Position numbers and translations under genes: made by a program | Shown: positions 35,511 through 47,392 of the stretch, one piece after another | How the letters are laid out: each line of letters starts with the position of its first letter | How positions within the stretch are numbered: position 1 is the first letter of the stretch | Source of the DNA: Schistosoma mansoni | Lineage: Eukaryota; Platyhelminthes; Trematoda; Strigeidida; Schistosomatidae | Direction: 5' to 3' | DNA length: 64,000 nucleotides | NCBI RefSeq assembly: GCF_000237925.1 | Contig: NW_017386053.1 | Span: 434,001 to 498,000 of the forward strand | The notes under the pieces: model-generated | What the model was told of the DNA's origin: nothing | Seen by the model: the letters and a program-made list of their open reading frames with translations, nothing else | The model's database searches: none

Positions 35511-36000
35511 TGTTATATCTTGTGACGCACCAATCAGGGAAACAGTGGATTATCAACCAGGCCAATGACTCATAAAACACGTAAGAGAAGTCTACAGTAC
35601 TCATCGGTCCCCTTTCCTGCCTAGGTCAGCCACCTCATTCCACAACACCAATAACAGCCTCTCAGGTATCAATCTTTCATTTCAAACATACTAGGGTTAT
35701 ATACCAACCAGACAGACCACATCGTACCGTAAAATAAGAAACAACATTTGTACACGATTTAGACAAATGTGACTGTGAATAAGGGAGATAGTAAATGATA
35801 GACAGGACATAACTCAAAAATGGTCAATCGTAGAACAATAGATCATAAATCGAAATAAAGTTCATAATAAGTGGGACATGAATCGTTTAGTTATTTACCA
35901 ATTATACGATCAAATATTTATGTATAGTATTAGTCCATAAATGAATCCTAAAGTTACTATTCATTATTGTAACCGGGATATAGGACCCCCCTCCTTTTGA
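35511..36000 (-). mobile_element. LTR-C 3' LTR with adjoining polypurine tract
   Basis: 35511-35985 matches LTR-C (9160 and 41202) on the minus strand. On the same strand, just 5' of the LTR, lies AAAAGGAGGGGGG, a typical polypurine tract priming site, so this is the 3' LTR of an element whose body has otherwise gone or cannot be recognised beyond about 36090. Fossil, incomplete. Confidence 0.75.
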
Positions 36001-36354
36001 AGAAAATCTGGAGTTGTTATCCGGATTTTAAATTTTCCGAGTTTATTCTCCCCCACAAAATAGTGTTGGATCCTCATATTCCCATGTTATAATTAAACTT
36101 TAATTAAAACACCATCAAGAATGGTTTTTATAAATTATTTGTTGTTTGATAACTGTAAAACAAATAGAATGATAAAACTTTAACTAGGAATAATATATTT
36201 GTAAAATCTCAGCGAATGAATTTGAAGTAAATCCAACGTTTGGCCTGGCAATCTGGTCCAAGCTTTTTCAAGGAATTTAATGTCTTACATCAACTCGACG
36301 GTCAAATGCTGTGAAACTATTCGCTCTAATTTAGACGAAGGTTTTTATATATGA

Positions 36355-36640
36355 TAAAACCTTTTTTTCATTTTTTTTTTTAATATTCTATTTTATATCA
36401 CTTTTCCAGGCGGTTAGTTTTTTTCAATTTTTTTTATACTGAGGAAATTAAATTCATCATAAAATAATCGACTTCATTTTTGTTTGGATAAAAAATTTTT
36501 TTCATTTAAGAATTAATTTTTTTTATTTCTACCGATTTGAGATAGAATTATATTTGCCAGAAATATAAATACCGGATGTGAATTTAAATAACCATAAAAT
36601 AATATCAAGAAAATACTTATAAATTTCCTTTTTTTAATTC
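36355..36640. other. T-rich low-complexity tract
   Basis: Many T runs of 6 to 10 bases on the + strand. No gene. Confidence 0.8.
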
Positions 36641-36666
36641 AAAAGCTGAATGAAATTTGATAGTAG

Positions 36667-36942
36667 TGCGGTATAAGCTACTCATGTCGAAAGATATAAG
36701 CAGTATCTATCATCAATGAGAAGTGGAATGCTTGGAGGCAGAAGGTTAAGAAGATGAAAGAAGGGAGAATGAGAACAATAAATGATTGCTGTGAAAATAA
36801 AGGAATAGTCAAGTTTGAGACAATTGATTGATATTTTGCAAATGAATTGTCTACCATATAGTTCTCAGATTTTGCTAAGATGTTCTGTAATTTTGTGTGT
36901 AAATACATTCGATTGTCCCAACTTGTGTCCTCGTTCACTACA
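36667..36942 (-). mobile_element. Solo LTR, family LTR-A, minus strand
   Basis: Minus strand reads TGTAGTGAACGAGGACACAA to TAGCTTATACCGCA. It aligns with 27170-27446 over its whole length. No clear target-site duplication. Fossil. Confidence 0.8.
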
Positions 36943-37089
36943 ATGGTGATATGAAAATTTATTTTTATTGTATCTGTTCGTAATATCGAATTGAAGATAT
37001 TCTTGATTGAATTTTAAACGATCTTAGTTGACGTATGTGCAGTCCGGGAAGCTAAAGTCAATATGATCATTATGCTACAACTTTTTACG

Positions 37090-37215
37090 GAATTGATAAA
37101 ATGTGACTAGTACTGAAATCCAGGACGAACGTTTCGGTTTTCATTTAAGATGCATCAGCCGGATGTGTATGCATCCAGTTGTTGATGTTTAAATAGAACC
37201 AAACTGGGTGGGTCC
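37090..37215 (-). repeat. Decayed family A hammerhead SINE fragment
   Basis: Contains GAAATCCAGGACGAACGTTT, GATGCATCAGCCGGATGTG and a B-box remnant. The ribozyme core is broken. Confidence 0.65.
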
Positions 37216-38930
37216 TAGGTTACGCTGGTAATCACATTCCGTCTTCTTTATTAAAATTATTATTAATTAGTAAAGTCAAAATTATATGCTCATTGTAGAT
37301 ATAGCGTTTTCAGTATCTTCATTGAAGTGTTTGGAGGAATATGAAAATGTCTGTACAATTAATTATTATATAATGGATTGGAACAAAGTATATATAATTG
37401 AAAACAACTATACCTCAAATGACAAAGGATCGTAAAATATGGTATAATTTCATTTTATTGATATCACATAATACTAGGCCAGACAGAAGAGATTTGGATT
37501 GAAGGTAATGATTACAGCGAACAAGCATTCAATATCTCGCATAAAGCACCGACCAATTTTACTAGTAACTACTATTCACTATGATTTCATTCTATTTATT
37601 TTAAAGTTTATTTTCCTGTTACATCATATAAAGTGAAGTATTCAACAAGTTAAATTCCAAAATAATTCCCTGCACACTGGTGTTCATTGTGTATCTGTTT
37701 GAAATTCATGGTAATCCTAATTTTATTATAGTTGAGATAACAAAATAGCAGTCCAGGTAACCAGAAAAATAAACCATTCTAATACCGACAGCACATTTTT
37801 GTAAGCAACAATAGTAATAAGATATTCTGTAATGGTTGCTAGATGCTGCCTCTGAAAAATAAAAAAAGTAATTTCTTTTACTCTACTGTATTTGTCATGG
37901 TTATGGTTATTATATATAATTTGAGGTATCTGAAAAATTCGAATAATTGCCTAACATTGGTAACTAATTGTCATTCTTCACACCGTCATATTAGTGCAAA
38001 ACATTTATGAAGATAACCATAAATTTATATCTCTAGGAGTTTCTAGATGAATATATGGTAAATTACTTGTAAGATACTATGTCTAAGTTCTCAGTTTGCC
38101 CAGTTCAGTTGAAACTTGAAATTATTCAATGCTATTCTATGAAATGATTGACTGTTGTTCCCTATTACTTAAATGACTTATTAAGTGAGATAGTTCTCAT
38201 CTAGTTAAGAGTTCTATATTACACAGATCAAAATTCAAAAGTGTATACTATGAATGCCTGTAATTAACAAATAGCATATGAACAATTTAGGTGATCAGAG
38301 TATCAATCTCTAAAAGTAGAATTAATGAATTCAACTCATCATACCAAATAGTTTTGTAAGATTCCAATTTTTATATAAACCCAACTAAAATAGCTTGGTT
38401 ACTAATATAATTTGATTTCATATATATATCTAGGGTACTTTGTGATCAAAGATAGTTTAATTTTTTTAAGACATTAAAACATCTACTTGGTGAAATTTAA
38501 AGAAAAGGTAAATACTTAAGGATAGATTAAAGTTAATCTTAAATTTATTATAATAATATATTGATAATCGATATAAGTCTACCATGGAAAATAGTCTCTT
38601 AAGTTTTATAATACATAATAATAAAATGGTAATCCTTTTAATATAATTGGAAGAAAGGAATATTTTGGTAAATAGCTCTATTTGATCTTTTTGGTCCTTT
38701 TTTTCGATATTAGTTTAATGAAACTGTTTAAATTGAATAGAATAATTAACTCAAGTTGTTTACAGGAAAATAAAAAAATATTCAAATCGATCATCTAATA
38801 ATAAGGAACCTCATTACTTTATAATGTAAGTTGATTAATAGAATTGGCTAGAAAACAAAACATAAGTAATTATAAAGTGTTCAGTCTATGTAAACACCTT
38901 AGCCTTAAAAAATATCCAATTATGAATAAC
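37216..38930. other. AT-rich, nothing recognised
   Basis: No coding signal and no repeat seen elsewhere in the window. Confidence 0.5.
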
Positions 38931-39143
38931 TTATAAGCAAAGATGGATAGTGGCTAGTAGTGGAATCCAGGACAAAGCGCGTTTCGTCCTATTTGGGACT
39001 CTTCAGCTGGATGTACCTGCATCTCAGAAGTGATGTTCACTCTAGGACTCGAACCCAGTACCTTTCGCTTCAAATGTCATCGCGTTATCCACTCAGCTAA
39101 ACATTAATGGGAAGATTCAAACAAAAAAAATAAAAAGTGAATT
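38931..39143. repeat. Family A hammerhead SINE, inverted two-part copy (A6)
   Basis: 38931-39099 is minus strand: ribozyme, B box GGGTTCGAGTCC and A-box region TAGCTGAGTGGATAACGCGA. 39100-39143 is the last part of the tail on the + strand (AACATTAATGGGAAGATTCA, then GTGAATT). The left outer end TTATAAGCAAAGATGG is the standard one. Confidence 0.88.
38965..39012 (-). ncRNA. Hammerhead ribozyme, type I, family A, core intact
   Basis: Minus strand: ATCCAG, core CTGAAGA (fits CUGANGA), stem II GTCC/GGAC, GAAA, stem III region CGCGCTTTG, GTC, CTGGAT. Shares the stem III insertion with the copy at 57523, so the two belong to one subfamily. Activity inferred. Confidence 0.83.
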
Positions 39144-40157
39144 ATGAATAACTTAGTTACAATATCTAAGCTATCATCAATGAAGTCATTAATACAAGCT
39201 AGAATTTCATCAAAAATTATTAATTTTCTCAAGAATGGAGAAATCTATTGTCGAAAAATAGTGAACAGTAAATAGAAGTGTATGGCTTTAGAATGCCTGT
39301 TTGGAATTATCTCGAAAATAAGAAAATTTGTCATAAAATATTTCACGACAATATTCTTTATTTGTTGTAGAACCGAATAAATTCGTCAGTGACTATTTAA
39401 AAAAAAGTAAGCTCTCGTAAATTCTTGAATTTCCATGTTCAGTTGAACTCCATTTACACGCTTGATGATTGTTTGATGACACTGATCTCCACCAAATTGG
39501 TGGCCTACTTGAACATATGGGATATCTGTTTCTGCCTTCTAGATATTCCAACAAGTTATCTGTTTTTGTTTGTTTTAACACATCATTATGTTTATTAATC
39601 GCACAAACTATTAGAGTGTGTTTATGAAAAGTTTACAACCTTTCACTGTACAAATTACGAAAAAGTACAATCAGAGACTTCGTGGTTGCGAATGTACATT
39701 ATTAAGATGACGATTCCTGGGGTACTAACTTCTAGTAGGTGAACACTAAATATTTGTCGTCAGGATCAACCAAAAAGAAACGAAAACTTGCTGAAATTCT
39801 TTGTTCTGAGAATTCTATATAATACCAAAAATATAACAGTAAATAAAGCAAATAATAATAATAACCAAGAAGTTAACTGATACATGAAATATATATCGAT
39901 ATGCTTGTTGTTGATAACCCACTTACATAAAAGTCTGATTTATTTTACACCTAAAACTACAACTTAAACCGAAATGTTCATTTTGACAAGTAAATATTAT
40001 TGCTGGTTAAATACTCTAGTATATTGTTTTACAGAACACAAAAGTTGATAAAACTCACAATGAAAAAAGTAGGTCTTTACCTATGCAAAACATTTAAAAA
40101 AAAACAACTGACAAGAAATAATTGATATCAGTTTCCTCCTAATTATGTAAATTTTGT
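39144..40157. other. AT-rich, nothing recognised
   Basis: A minus-strand frame at 39393-39581 (LLEYLEGRNRYPICSSRPPI) is somewhat less AT-biased than its surroundings but matches no family I can name. Confidence 0.4.
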
Positions 40158-40578
40158 TCAAAAGGGGTTTTGTGGAGATTTCAGTATTTTCATAGTTGAA
40201 ATCATGAGTCAATTGAAGCTAGATCACCATGGAAAACCTCGAAGCACTGGACGGCCGTTTCGTTCTACTGTGGGACTCCTCAGAAGTGCTCATCCACGAT
40301 CCCGCCCCGCGAAAATCGAACGCAGGTCCTACCAGTCTCGCTCCAGAGAACTTAACCTCTAGACCACTGAGCCGGAATCCAACGGTGTTAATGTCTAACT
40401 TCAGCCAATCGGTTAAGTGCTCTGGCGCGAGATTGGTAGGTCCTAGGTTCGATTCCCGCGAGGCGGGATCATGGATGCGCACTGCCCAGGAGTCCCACGA
40501 TAGGCCGAAACGTCCGTCCAGTGGTTCCAGGTTTTCCATGGTGGTCTAGCTTCAATTGACTCATGATCTCAACTTTTA
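40158..40578. repeat. Family B hammerhead SINE palindrome (copy B8)
   Basis: 40158-40412 is minus strand and 40413-40578 is + strand. The arms, about 40190-40365 and 40413-40578, are near-complementary over roughly 165-175 bp, with a loop of about 45 bp holding the left copy's head. The left arm's hammerhead has CTGAGGA and GAAA with triplet GTC and closing strand CAGTGC, but stem II is weakened. The right arm's first core box reads CCCAGGA. Both arms also read as open frames, which is a mirror effect and not a gene. Confidence 0.9.
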
Positions 40579-41196
40579 AAAAAGATTCATTTTGAATTAT
40601 TTAAATCAAATGATTTATTAATTTCTTTTGTGTGTATTATTTGTATCACATTTCCTTTCATAAATTATACATATACATCAATATACAAACTAATACAAAC
40701 ATAGCAACAACAAAAACCACATGGATACAAACCACTTTTTTTTAAAAAAAGCTTTATCTAACAGCTGGCACTAGTGTTCTATTCACTTTTTTCAATTTAC
40801 ACAATATAACTCTAGTCTCCAACCCCTAAAATATCTAGTCAAAGTTTATTTCGAATAATTCTTAATTTCAATGTAATTTCTTTATTGATTTTGATTAGAA
40901 AAAAAAACAATCATAAATTATGTTTAAGTCATTAGGTTATTTTCTTTTTTTTTGTAGAAGTAACTTTAATATAAATAAAATATCAGTTTTATCATTTTTA
41001 TTAATGAAGTTCTAGATTATTGATGTGCTTAACACAAAAAAATAAGAAGGGAAAAAAGAGAAATTACTTTACTACAAGGGGAAGAAAAACGTCTATTATT
41101 TGCATATAAATAATTTTCTTATTTGATTATTACTTAAGTTATAAAATATAAAATCAAAAATTTTCTTTCAGAAATAATATTTGCATACAGAATAGA
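40579..41196. other. AT-rich, nothing recognised
   Basis: Homopolymer-rich; no coding signal. Confidence 0.5.
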
Positions 41197-41201
41197 GTAA
41201 T

Positions 41202-41708
41202 TGTTATGTCCCGATTAGAATAATGAATAGTAACTTTAGGATTCATTTATGGACTAATACTATACATAAATATTTGATCGTATAATTGGTAAATAACTAA
41301 ACGATTCATGTCCCACTTATTATGAACTTTATTTCGATTTATGATCTATTGTTCTACGATTGACCATTTTTGAGTTATGTCCTGTCTATCATTTACTATC
41401 TCCCTTATTCACAGTCACATTTGTCTAAATCGTGTACAAATGTTGTTTCTTATTTTACGGTACGATGTGGTCTGTCTGGTTGGTATATAACCCTAGTATG
41501 TTTGAAATGAAAGATTGATACCTGAGAGGCTGTTATTGGTGTTGTGGAATGAGGTGGCTGGCCTAGGCAGGAAAGGGGACCGATAAGTACTGTAGACTTC
41601 TCTTACGTGTTTTATGCGTCATTGGTCCGATCGATAAATCATTGCTCTCTAATTGGCGGTATTATCACGTTATACATTAACAGAGCATCCAGGTCACGAG
41701 TTATAACA
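41202..41708 (+). mobile_element. Solo LTR, family LTR-C, perfect ends and duplication
   Basis: 507 bp, from TGTTAT to ATAACA (perfect 6-bp inverted ends), flanked by GTAAT at 41197-41201 and 41709-41713. A TATATAA box at 41484-41490 suggests the promoter in the LTR. The best preserved of the three LTR-C copies. Fossil; no body. Confidence 0.92.
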
Positions 41709-41713
41709 GTAAT

Positions 41714-43269
41714 GCAAATAGTTTTCATGATATTTTATTTTCAGTTATCCAATTCCTGAAGAATTAGCGAATACTTTTAATTGGGATGTTTAATAAATAT
41801 ATGCATAATTTTTAAAAGGCGGATTTATTAACATTTAATAAAGAAAAGTATTTTGATTTAATAACATCTTTTACATGACCTGGTCACTTACTAGTAATAT
41901 GTAGTATCTCAAATTTTTCCTTGGTTGAGTATGACTTGCCAAACACTTCTACAAATTCTTCATACGTGTATGTTTTCATATATTCATTTCTTATCTCCTG
42001 TTGCTTCATTATATATCTAATCATCTTATTAACTCACATTTCTTAATACGTAATTTTTACTAATTATTATCTCAATAAATCCATAACACTGCGTGACCAT
42101 CTTCCATTGTGTTTCGTATGTAACTGCCTCACACTCGACACGGGTTAGTTCCACCGCTCAGATCTAAGTATAAACTATTGATCTAATAAGTTACTCAGAT
42201 ATTTTTGCACTTAGCGTTCCTTTGTAAGTCAATTGGTGTTGTTGTTCAAAGTGACAACTTTTTATTAGGTTTCATGTCTACATAAAATGCTTAACGTATT
42301 TAACGTTGAATCTATTTGGTGGGCCTCATTAGAATTCAGACTAGTGAGTATAATGTTTAGAATCGACTTCATTGACTGATGTTTTGGTAAAAAAAGTAAT
42401 ATCATTAATATTTCTATGATATGTGGGTTTTTTTCAAAAACAGCTGCGTATTGACAGAAGAATTGTTATTATGAGTAATTCTGATTATGAAAGAAAAGTC
42501 AACGAACATCTTCACAATGGACCTTACGAAAAATTATGAATAACACAATGTAGAGTCACTTTAAATAAATTGAAAACCGAAAACGTCAAAATGCAACAGA
42601 CTTTAAAGTCTAAAATAGGACCCTCTGTATAGTTATTTCTAAATCCTATATAAGTAGGTGAGACATCACAAAAACTGTGAGGGTGAAGGAATATAAACTT
42701 TGCTTGAAGCACATTTCTAAATCATCAGATGATATGAAAAAAACTAGAAAACAAATCAGCGATAGCGGTACACTCAATAGAATCAGGCCATACAACTCAT
42801 TTCAATGGAGCAAGAATCCTTCAAAAAAGTTCTCGTTTTTCACAATGAGAGACTAACAGCTGAAGCCATACATATTTGGGCGAATCCAAACAGTATTAAT
42901 GGGAGAGGTGGGATACAATCAGCTGTTCTATGGCAACTAATAATTAACTAGTAAACCTGAACTCCTTATTCCATTTAATATATCACTTATTATCTGAATA
43001 ACAGCAATTATATTCAACTGTTCTAATCAGTTGTCTTATCTGAATATGTTGAACAATTAACTGAGATAGCAAAAATAACAAAAACATTCATTCATTTATT
43101 TTTATTTTGTTTTTTATCTTCATTTAATGAGTGCTATGACATGTTTAACTCGTATCATAATTATCAAAAATATCTTACACCAACTCGGCGCTCAATTACT
43201 GTGAAATCATTTGTTCGATTTTACTCGAAAGTTCTTACGTAGTAAATAAATTTGTAGATTATCAGAATG
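41714..43269. other. AT-rich; one weak family B head remnant
   Basis: About 42095-42170 on the minus strand resembles the family B head region (CACACTCGACACGGG, GTTCCACCGCTCAGAT). Otherwise nothing was recognised. The minus frame 42524-42712 has no family match. Confidence 0.45.
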
Positions 43270-43555
43270 GGTAATTGCGGAGATTGTATTGGTTTTAATA
43301 GTTGAGTTACTGATTAAAAGTTACACAAGGTCATAGATCGATTGAAGTTAGACATTAATACGGCTGGATCCAAGCTCGGTGATCTATAGGTCAAGCGTTC
43401 ACGCGTGAGACCGAAGGTCCTGAGTTCGAGTTCGTCCTTCGAGATTGTAGATACTTACTACTGAGGAGTTCTATACTGGGACGAAACAGCCGTTCAGTGT
43501 TTCCATGTTTTTAATAGTGGTATAACTTAGATCGACTCATGAACTCAACTATAAA
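43270..43555 (+). repeat. Hammerhead SINE family B, forward copy (B9)
   Basis: A box CTCGGTGATCTATAGGTCAA, B box GAGTTCGAGTTC, then core CTGAGGA (43461-43467), GGGACGAAAC (GAAAC at 43483-43487), triplet GTT and the tail. Core boxes are kept but stem I is poorly paired, so cleavage is uncertain. Confidence 0.83.
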
Positions 43556-44639
43556 TAATGACTGGAATGAATTCGGGCACAAAGTATATAATATTAATTA
43601 ATGAACTAGTGCTGTGATCAAAACCGTTCATACCACACAGCAAGAATTAGAAATAATTCCAACTTTCTACACTGTTACGCTTTGCTTCACTGGGCTTGGG
43701 TCAGATTAAAACACCTAGCGAACGAGTGCAAAAAACTACTATTTACTAAATATGGAACCATTCAAATTCATTTATTTTTACCTAATTTCATAGGAAAAAC
43801 ACTTAACTGACTGATTTAACAACGGAGCAAGTTATTCAATAGAATGGTTCGTATTCTATAGCAAAATTGCATAAATTTACATCGGTTACTAACTTGAAAG
43901 ATTGATTTCAAACTTCATTATCTACAATGTCCCAGTAATATTTCATTTAATTATGGTTGAGTATTATCCAAAAATGATAAACAGGATTGTTTCGTTAGCA
44001 TTATGTAAACCGTAAGATATATCACTTTTTTTCCAATTCATGAATCATTCGAATATGAATCCTGTTTGTTTCAACTGATATAGAAATTCAGAAACTGAAT
44101 AATTTACTGATTGTACACTCATTTATATAATAAACCTTATACTTGACAACTATCCAGTATTGATGTAATTATCGTCAGATCTTTTATGCCAGCAAGAGGA
44201 TGTGGTTTTAGTACACCACCTATAAGTTGTATTAAATATCCTAGAGATTTTATCCACTTTCTATTGGGATTTTCTTTAAACTATAATTAGAAAAATATCT
44301 GTAAGTTATCAACTTCAATATTTTCCGATTTTTATATTATTTTCGTAGTTATAATTTAGCTAGTAGTTATATTATTTGTAACTACGTAGTTTTATTATTT
44401 CTATTAAGTAACTTCTAACTGATTGTCAAATAAAAGTTAGAATTCATGATAAATATCTTTGAGTAATAGCTTTTGTTAAAATAAATGAAGATAATTAAGG
44501 ATTATATTAAGATCAACTAAATGATTTCATACACGAATTACCAATCATAGTCAATAAACATTGATGTGAATAATCTGAGAAAAAGATGAATAATGCTTAA
44601 TGTTTATTTATTTCGAATAGAGGTTGACAATTATTTGTA
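43556..44639. other. AT-rich, nothing recognised
   Basis: No coding signal or repeat recognised. Confidence 0.45.
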
Positions 44640-44970
44640 ACAATCCAGGATTTTCATGACCGTTCAGCATTGTCTTCAGTGAGTAACTGCCTCACAACAG
44701 ACACGGTCGAACTCCACTGATCACGGGTTCTTAAAAAACCCCAGGAACTCCATCTTGAAGCTAGTAACACCGTTGGATGCGTTCACGCGTGATACCGAGT
44801 CCTATGTGGGGATTGTTCAAGCGCGCTGCTGAGGAGTCCCATACTAGGACGAAATGGCCATCAACTGTTTCCATGTTTTCAATGGTACTTTGAAATTGAT
44901 TCATTCATGATATCAATCTAAACTGAACAATCTCCACAACCCTATACTGATAAATATTTATACCTTAGGC
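44640..44970. repeat. Family B hammerhead SINE, inverted two-part copy (B10)
   Basis: 44640-44765 is minus strand: unit head, CAGTGAGTAACTGCCTCACA and GGAACTCCATCTTGAAGCTA. 44765-44970 is + strand: tRNA-like remnant, hammerhead CTGAGGA (44829-44835), good stem II GTCC/GGAC, GAAA, then ATC. Stem I is badly matched. Confidence 0.8.
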
Positions 44971-45825
44971 GTTGTAAACAACTACAGCAACTTACCTATC
45001 ATTGTTTAGTGAGTTATTATGTTCGAATATGTCGTTAGCCAATGTTGATTTACAAGAAAATATATAAGTAACTCTTTTTTATTCAACACGTGCACTAACA
45101 AATTTGTTTGATTACTATCTATGAGAATGTGGAACAAATTTCTGACCATAACCTACTCCATTATAATGATCATTGGCTTATTTTCAAACAACGACATATA
45201 CATACATATCCGTTTTCAGACCATAGATTTGAAGGATCTTATATGGAGGGAATCATATTCACATTTAAAAAAATCAATCTTAAACAAATTTAAATGATTA
45301 GACAATTGTTCAGTACAGGGTAGTCTTCGTTAATTTCCTTTCAAAAAAATTCCCATAGTAACTTTAAACTATTTTACGGAAAGAAACTTTGGATCCATTT
45401 TATTACCCTTACTAATATTTTTTTTCTATTTGGTTGAAATAATGTAGGAAAATAATATTTTGTTTATGTGTAAAAATGTCATTAGTATCGATCAAAGTTG
45501 TGACTTTAATAAATTTTATCTACTATATTCAATTCAGTTTTACCATAAATGATAATTGGATAACTTTTTTTCTGTCAAAATGTTTAATAAGTAAATCTAC
45601 CTAATAATCTGATTGATTCATAAGTTTAATATTCTATCCAATCAAGTAAAAAGATTATAACTGTGACTGACACCTCTTTTTTATAACAAAAATCGAATAT
45701 TGAATAAAGGAACTGATAACGCATGACTGAATTTCTTGTTGTACGAGATACTACTTTATTTAACCTTTAGCTTATCTTGTTAAATTGTTTCATCACGGCC
45801 AAAATAAAACAAATGAATTTCAATC
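44971..45825. other. AT-rich, nothing recognised
   Basis: The + strand frame 45108-45293 has no recognisable domain. Confidence 0.45.
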
Positions 45826-46250
45826 AGAAGGGGGTTTTGTGGAAATTTTAGTAATTTTATATAGTTGAGATCAAGAGTCAATTGAAGCTAGACCACCATG
45901 AAAAACCTGGTTTCAAGAGGTATTTCCTGGCATTCTAATGAGAAGCAGTGACCAGTGGAGTTCAACCAGGTCTGTTGTGAGATAGAAACTAACTGAAAAC
46001 ATTGGTGGATGTGTCGCCCAATTTTGTGGATCGGTTGAAGTCAGACATTAACACCGTTGGATGCTGGCTCAGTGGTCTAGAACTTAAACGCTCGCGTACG
46101 AGACCAAAGTTCTGGGTTCGAATCTCGCGAGGCGGGATCTTTTATATGCACTGCTGAGGAGTCCCACGATAAAACGAAACGGCCGTTCAGTGCTTCCAGC
46201 TTTTCCATGGTGATCTAGCTTCAATTGACTCATGATCTCAAATATAAAAT
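45826..46250. repeat. Family B hammerhead SINE, inverted two-part copy (B11)
   Basis: 45826-45911 is the tail in reverse (AGAAGGGGGTTTTGTGG, CTAGACCACCATG). 45912-46250 is a nearly full + strand unit: head TTTCAAGAGGTATTTCCTGG, A box GCTCAGTGGTCTAGAAC, B box GGTTCGAATCT (46115-46125), then a hammerhead at 46148-46193 with GCACTG/CAGTGC stem I, CTGAGGA, GAAA and triplet GTT. Stem II is weakened by AAAAC, so folding is less certain. Confidence 0.87.
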
Positions 46251-46949
46251 GAATTTTAAATTACAATCTAGAGTTATTTAATTTGAAAATTCATTATCAT
46301 AATGTGAATACTAATAAGTAAATCTTAATTGTAAGGACTCGTATTTTTGTTGCTCTGTAGTATATTTTTTCAACACTATTATCCTATTGATTTCATAAAG
46401 CAGTTGCTAGGTATAACCAAAATCTAGCATGTATCCGACTAAGGAATTTTAGGTATAACGAAATACATAACACTAAACTTATTTATAATCACTACAACAA
46501 TATAATTCAAATAGGATTGACAAAACATTATTGATGTATGATGATACTTTATGCAGTAGGTAAACCCTTATTATATCAAAATAGAAATTGTAAAATTTAC
46601 TTTAATCGAATTTAAAATTTCATATTATTCTTAGTTCATTTGAATCGATTGATTTTTCACAATCTTTTGATAATCTTTTATATCCATCTTAATCTAAGTT
46701 CTCCCGGTGATTCATCAGATCTGGAAGTGAAATTTAAAATCTACTTTAAATGTATCAAAGACTTTAGGCGGTAAATCAATAATAGGCTGATTTCCAAAAG
46801 CAAAAAAAAGTTATTTACCGGTCAATAAGTTCACGAATGTATAGCTAAATTAAATTGAACGAAATTTCATGTATATATACAGAATACATCTCTCATTCAA
46901 TGTGGTCAATAGTTTAAATGTTCATTAATAACAAATTATGAGAAATAAT
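46251..46949. other. AT-rich, nothing recognised
   Basis: No coding signal or repeat recognised. Confidence 0.45.
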
Positions 46950-47215
46950 ACCAGGGATTCCAGTGACAAGTGGAGGTAATGAGACATTTATCCATCAATG
47001 ACACTAAATATTTTTTTTAAATATTATTAACCGGTGAAGTCCAAAAAAATATTAACCATTAGATACTAAATCATTAATATAAAAGTTAAGCGCTAGATAT
47101 GAATACTGGATTTTCTGACTTTAATCCGTTACCAAATTTTAGATGTTTACTACTATGCAGTTCTATATTGAAACAAAACAATTATTCGATTCTTTCTGGT
47201 TTTGAGTAGTATTAG
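46950..47215 (+). repeat. Very old family B hammerhead SINE copy
   Basis: Weak but ordered matches: AGGGATTCCAGTGACAAGTG (head), AAGTTAAGCGCTAG (A-box side), then TATGCAGTTCTATATTGAAAC with ATTCTTTCTGGTTTT (ribozyme and tail remnants). Confidence 0.5.
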
Positions 47216-47271
47216 CTATAAAACGGGGAAAAATTTAGATTATTTATCTGACAAAATGTGTATTTTTATAT

Positions 47272-47392
47272 ATAGTTGAAATCATGAGTCAATTGAAGCT
47301 AGACCACCATGGAAAACCTGGAACCACTGGACGGACGTTGTGGGACTCCTCAGCAGTGCGCATCCACGATCCCGCCTCGCGAGATTCGATGT
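47272..47392 (-). repeat. Family B hammerhead SINE fragment (copy B12)
   Basis: Minus strand holds the B-box side, GCACTG, CTGAGGA, GTCC and the tail, but the segment with the second core box is absent, so the ribozyme cannot work. Confidence 0.85.

Noticed and set aside
39393-39581. Minus-strand frame of 62 residues
   Set aside because: Somewhat coding-like composition, but no domain or second copy could be recognised.
40219-40549. Overlapping 106-residue frames on both strands, each starting MENLE
   Set aside because: They are mirror images created by the family B palindrome, not genes.
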